This document shows positions 15,816 through 19,392 of a stretch of DNA of 19,392 bases, one piece after another; position 1 is the first letter of the stretch; the number at the start of each line of letters is the position of its first letter. The stretch comes from Suttonella ornithocola. GTDB lineage: Bacteria > Pseudomonadota > Gammaproteobacteria > Cardiobacteriales > Cardiobacteriaceae. The notes below the pieces were generated by a model. The model searched no databases. It worked only from the letters and a program-made list of their open reading frames with translations, and was not told the origin of the DNA. Made by a program: the position numbers and the translations under genes. The stretch spans positions 1 through 19,392 of the forward strand of contig NZ_LWHB01000027.1 in NCBI RefSeq assembly GCF_001889065.1. Reading direction: 5' to 3'.

Positions 15816-17854
15816 GACTGCTTAGACCACCAAGCATCAGGGGTAAAACGTTCACCATATTTTTCTTCTAACTGATTGAGTTGCTCAACAACTTTGCCAA
15901 ATCCTAAAGATTTCGCATAATACATTGGACCACCACGGAAAGGCGCAAATCCTGTTCCAAATACACAACCAGCATCCAATAAATCAGCATCTTCTACAAT
16001 CTCATTTCTTAAACACCATGCACAGGCATTTAAATATGCCATGATTAAACGTTGCTGAATTTGATTTTGTGTTTCGCTATCACTATTTGAAGCAGACTTC
16101 CGAGGTTTCCCTTTTTCATATACATAAAAGCCCTCTCCAGATTTTTTACCCGATTTTCCGGCATTCACACACTCTGATAGCTCTTTTGCTTGTGCTTCTG
16201 GCAAAAAGTCTTTCATCGTTTCTAAAATATGTAAGCAGACATCCAATCCAACATTATCTGCTAACTCTATTGGTCCCATAGGCATCCCAAACGCTTCTGC
16301 TGCTTGGTCAATAGCGGCTGCTTCAATGCCTTCTCGATAAAGCAATAATGCTTCATACAAATAAGGGACTAAAACTCTATTTACAAGAAATCCCGGAGAA
16401 GATTTAACTGGTAATGGTAGTCGCTTAATCTGATTTACAAACTTTGCTGAACGCTCAATCACTTCTAAAGGTGTATCCGCTTTCTTAACAATTTCTACTA
16501 ACGGCATTTTGCTAACAGGATTGAAGAAATGAATCCCTACCAATCTTTCCGGTTCAGACAAGCCTTCTGCTATCGTTTCTAATTTTAAGCTAGAGGTATT
16601 TGTCGCTAAAATGGCTTTTGTTGAAGCCCGATTCATCAAATCTTGGAAAATCTTTTGCTTAATCTCTAATTTTTCAACCGCTGTTTCAATAATCAAATCT
16701 GCTTTATCTACTCCCCATCCATCAATATCAGAGCGCAACCGCATTTTTGCTTCAGCATTATCATCTTTATCACGACATTTTTTATCGAAAAGCTTGTATC
16801 CTCGCGCCAATGCCTTATCCAACGTTTCTTGAGACAAATCAGAAAGCGAAGTATAAACACCATTCATCGCAGCCCAAGCAGCAATATCCCCTCCCATGAC
16901 ACCAGCACCAATTACGTGTAAATGCTTAATCGGCTGCGCATCATTTTTACCAAAAGCTTTTAATCGCTCTTGCAAAAAATACAACCGAATTAAACTCTCA
17001 CTTTGTGAAGTCGCGCGTAATCGTACAAATGAAGAAGTTTCAGCATGCATCATCGTCTGATAACTTCCGCCATGCTCTGCCCATAAGTCAATAATGGCAA
17101 ATGGCGCAGGATAATGCTCAGGACGAGCTTTTTTAGCCACTTGCTCTCGCATTTTATTAGCGATTAAACGTCGTAAAGCAGATACTGAAAAAACTTTTGA
17201 TAGCCAATGTGTTCGGCTACGTTTACCTTGTTTACTAAGCTTTTTTGCCGCCTGAACTAACTCATTAGCTTCATTAACACAAGCATCTGCAATGCCTACT
17301 TGAACGGCTTTTTTTCCTCTCAATGAGTTTCCTTGCAACATCAGTGGGAGCGCTTTAATCGGAGAAATTAATTGCGGCAACCTTGCTGTTCCGCCAAACC
17401 CTGGATGTAACCCCAACTTGACCTCAGGTAAACCTAGAGCAGAGCGTTTAGTTATCACGCGATAATCACAGCAAAGCGCTAATTCCAAGCCCCCGCCTAA
17501 GCAAAACCCATCAATCAATGCTACTTTTACAATAGGCAGCGCTTCAAAACGTTCAAATAAGCGCGCAATTCGAGTAATATTTTTAGAAAGCTGCACTGAA
17601 TCACGACTCTCTCTAATTTCTTCAATGTCTGCGCCCGCGATAAACCCTGACGACTTACCAGATTGCAAAAACAATGCTTGATAATTGCTACTTTTCGTTT
17701 CTAACCATTCAACAACATCTTCAAATGCTTCTAATACAGAAGCATTTAATGTATTTGCAGACGCATTTTCTTTATCTAAGATCAGATATAAAACGCTCTC
17801 TTCTGCCTTTAATTGCCAATGTTTAAAAGTTGGAAAATCTTGGACATCAGACAT
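15812..17854 (-). CDS. fadJ: FadJ/FadB-like multifunctional fatty acid oxidation protein
   Basis: A 680-residue bifunctional enzyme catalysing enoyl-CoA hydration and 3-hydroxyacyl-CoA dehydrogenation in beta-oxidation. The N-terminal crotonase domain (about 10-200) keeps the oxyanion-hole region and both catalytic glutamates: E124 in GFCLGGGLELAL and E144 in GLPEVKLGLHPGFGG. The dehydrogenase domain begins near 310 with the Rossmann motif GAGVMG (316-321), ATNTSS (417-422), and the H442/E454 pair in IHFFNPVSKMPLVEIV, then SPGFLVNR. A C-terminal dehydrogenase repeat ends with GFAPFRGGP. The gene starts 22 bases after proS with a strong GAGGAG site. The thiolase (fadI/fadA) is not in the window. 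FadJ and FadB cannot be separated with confidence from the sequence alone. Confidence 0.9.
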   Translation of the reverse strand: MSDVQDFPTFKHWQLKAEESVLYLILDKENASANTLNASVLEAFEDVVEWLETKSSNYQALFLQSGKSSGFIAGADIEEIRESRDSVQLSKNITRIARLFERFEALPIVKVALIDGFCLGGGLELALCCDYRVITKRSALGLPEVKLGLHPGFGGTARLPQLISPIKALPLMLQGNSLRGKKAVQVGIADACVNEANELVQAAKKLSKQGKRSRTHWLSKVFSVSALRRLIANKMREQVAKKARPEHYPAPFAIIDLWAEHGGSYQTMMHAETSSFVRLRATSQSESLIRLYFLQERLKAFGKNDAQPIKHLHVIGAGVMGGDIAAWAAMNGVYTSLSDLSQETLDKALARGYKLFDKKCRDKDDNAEAKMRLRSDIDGWGVDKADLIIETAVEKLEIKQKIFQDLMNRASTKAILATNTSSLKLETIAEGLSEPERLVGIHFFNPVSKMPLVEIVKKADTPLEVIERSAKFVNQIKRLPLPVKSSPGFLVNRVLVPYLYEALLLYREGIEAAAIDQAAEAFGMPMGPIELADNVGLDVCLHILETMKDFLPEAQAKELSECVNAGKSGKKSGEGFYVYEKGKPRKSASNSDSETQNQIQQRLIMAYLNACAWCLRNEIVEDADLLDAGCVFGTGFAPFRGGPMYYAKSLGFGKVVEQLNQLEEKYGERFTPDAWWSKQS

Positions 17855-17876
17855 ATTTACTCCTCAAATTTTATTA

Positions 17877-19392
17877 TTAACAAAATTGCTTAATTATCTC
17901 TACTAAAGGCAAACGAATTGCTTCGCTGTCTTGACGACGCTTAAATTCTACTTCCCCATCTGCCAATGTTTTATCAGAAATGACAACTCGAGCAGGAATA
18001 CCAATTAAATCCATATCCGCAAACATAAATCCAGGACGTTTACCCCTATCATCTAAAACAACTTCAACGCCAGCTGATAACAACTCTTGATAAAGCTGCT
18101 CTGCTGCTTGCTTAACCGCTTCAGACTTATGCGCATTAATTGGCAAAATAGCAACCGAAAATGGCGCAATTGCTTCTGGCCAAATAATACCGTTCTCATC
18201 ATGATTTTGCTCAATTGCAGCAGCAACCACACGAGTCACACCAATACCATAACAGCCCATTAATACCGTTTGTTGACTACCATCTTCCATAGGTACATAA
18301 AGCCCCATTGCTTTCGAATATTTCTCTCCTAGCTGGAAAATATGCCCAACTTCAATACCACGTCGGATAGAAAGTTTTCCCTTACCATCTGGAGAAGGAT
18401 CGCCTGCAACGACATTACGAATATCGGCGGTTTGCCCTAATGGTAAATCACGCTCCCAGTTGACATTAAACAAATGATAGCCATCTTCATTTGCACCGAC
18501 GACAAAATCTGACACTACAGCAGCCGCGTGATCCACAATAACAGGTACCCCTTTTTCAGCAAGCCCAACAGGACCTAAAGAACCAAAGCCTGCCCCTCCT
18601 ACTATTGAACGTACTTTTTCCTCTGAAGCCATAGTTAAAGGCGCTGCAACTTCTGGTAAATGTTCTGCTTTAATTGCATTGAGCTCATGATCTCCACGAA
18701 CCACTAACGCAACAATTCCTTCATCTGCCCCTTCGACCAATAAAGTCTTTAAAGTTTTCTCAATAGGGATATTATGATTTTCAACTAATGCAGCAATTGT
18801 TTTTGTATTAGGGGTTTCTCGTTTTTCTAATTCAGCAGTTGGGACAGGACGAGTAACTTCTGGTGGTAAAGCAACTGCCTTTTCAATATTAGCTGCATAA
18901 TCACTACTATCTGAAAATACCACATCATCTTCGCCTGTTTCTGCTAAGACATGAAATTCATGCGAACCACTACCGCCGATAGAGCCGTTATCTGCCATAA
19001 CTGCTCGATAATCTAATTGAAGGCGATCAAAAATTCGGCAATAAGCTTCGTACATTTTCTGATACGATGCCTGCATACCTGCTTCATCAGTATCAAAAGA
19101 ATAAGCATCTTTCATTGTAAATTCACGTCCACGCATCACACCAAAACGCGGACGAATTTCATCCCGAAATTTATTTTGAATTTGATAAACATTAACAGGT
19201 AGCTGTTTATAGCTAGATAAATCCCGCTTAATTAAATCCGTCACCACTTCTTCATGCGTTGGACCTAAACAATAATCACGTTTATGGCGATCAACAAATC
19301 TCAATAATTCTGGACCATAATCTTTCCAACGACCTGAAGATTGCCATAATTCTGCAGGCTGCACCGATGGCATCAAAACCTCTAAAGCACCC
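17877..19392 (-). CDS. proS: ProS, prolyl-tRNA synthetase, 5' end outside window
   Basis: A class II aminoacyl-tRNA synthetase that attaches proline to tRNA-Pro. The frame stays open to the right edge: GALEVLMPSVQP at the boundary matches the region near residue 70 of E. coli ProS, so about 65-70 N-terminal residues are missing. Visible are GPTHEE, motif 2 (FRDEIRPRFGVMRGREF), GSIGGSGSHEF, and motif 3 (GCYGIGVTRVVAA). An editing (YbaK-like) insertion domain occupies the middle, including KTIAALVENHNIP and VVRGDHELNAIKAEHL. The bacterial-type architecture with the insertion is clear. The in-frame TTG/ATG at 19376/19373 are internal codons, not the start. Confidence 0.97.
   Translation of the reverse strand, partial: GALEVLMPSVQPAELWQSSGRWKDYGPELLRFVDRHKRDYCLGPTHEEVVTDLIKRDLSSYKQLPVNVYQIQNKFRDEIRPRFGVMRGREFTMKDAYSFDTDEAGMQASYQKMYEAYCRIFDRLQLDYRAVMADNGSIGGSGSHEFHVLAETGEDDVVFSDSSDYAANIEKAVALPPEVTRPVPTAELEKRETPNTKTIAALVENHNIPIEKTLKTLLVEGADEGIVALVVRGDHELNAIKAEHLPEVAAPLTMASEEKVRSIVGGAGFGSLGPVGLAEKGVPVIVDHAAAVVSDFVVGANEDGYHLFNVNWERDLPLGQTADIRNVVAGDPSPDGKGKLSIRRGIEVGHIFQLGEKYSKAMGLYVPMEDGSQQTVLMGCYGIGVTRVVAAAIEQNHDENGIIWPEAIAPFSVAILPINAHKSEAVKQAAEQLYQELLSAGVEVVLDDRGKRPGFMFADMDLIGIPARVVISDKTLADGEVEFKRRQDSEAIRLPLVEIIKQFC

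Overview
The window is 19.4 kb of AT-rich bacterial DNA in which every supportable gene lies on the minus strand. The gene families point to a gammaproteobacterium: a FadB/FadJ-type multifunctional protein, a RecB helicase-nuclease, TruD, a gammaproteobacterial-type Rrf2 regulator in front of sufBCDS, and a trimeric autotransporter adhesin with an extended signal peptide. A host-associated, low-GC lineage (for example Cardiobacteriales-like) would fit, but that placement is inference. I see no tRNA, rRNA, CRISPR array, insertion sequence or phage gene, and no gene-free stretch longer than about 160 bp.

Reading in the direction of transcription (right to left), the first block is a tightly packed series: proS (5' end outside the window), a fadJ-like gene, a 719-residue FadN-like protein with degenerate active sites, truD and recB. 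Junctions are 22 bp, a 4-base GTGA overlap, an 8-base overlap and a 32-base overlap, so this looks like one co-transcribed unit of functionally mixed genes.

The second block is a SUF iron-sulfur cluster assembly operon: sufR (Rrf2 family), sufB, an unidentified small membrane protein, sufC, sufD, sufS, sufU and sufT. It starts with a good sigma70-type promoter whose -10 lies inside a perfect 9-7-9 inverted repeat, the likely SufR operator. SufU replaces SufE as sulfur-transfer partner, and no sufA is present. The membrane protein gene between sufB and sufC has its own strong ribosome binding site and a -10 preceded by three 11-bp direct repeats, an arrangement typical of OmpR/PhoB-family regulation.

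The third block is the first 678 codons of a trimeric autotransporter adhesin running off the left edge. It has an extended signal peptide, an unusual cysteine-bounded segment, a YadA-type head, necks and stalk. Its membrane anchor lies outside the window.

The most unusual items are the double-domain pseudoenzyme candidate next to an intact fadJ-like gene, and the membrane protein gene with its own regulated-looking promoter inside the suf operon. I do not see evidence of an entirely new multi-gene system.
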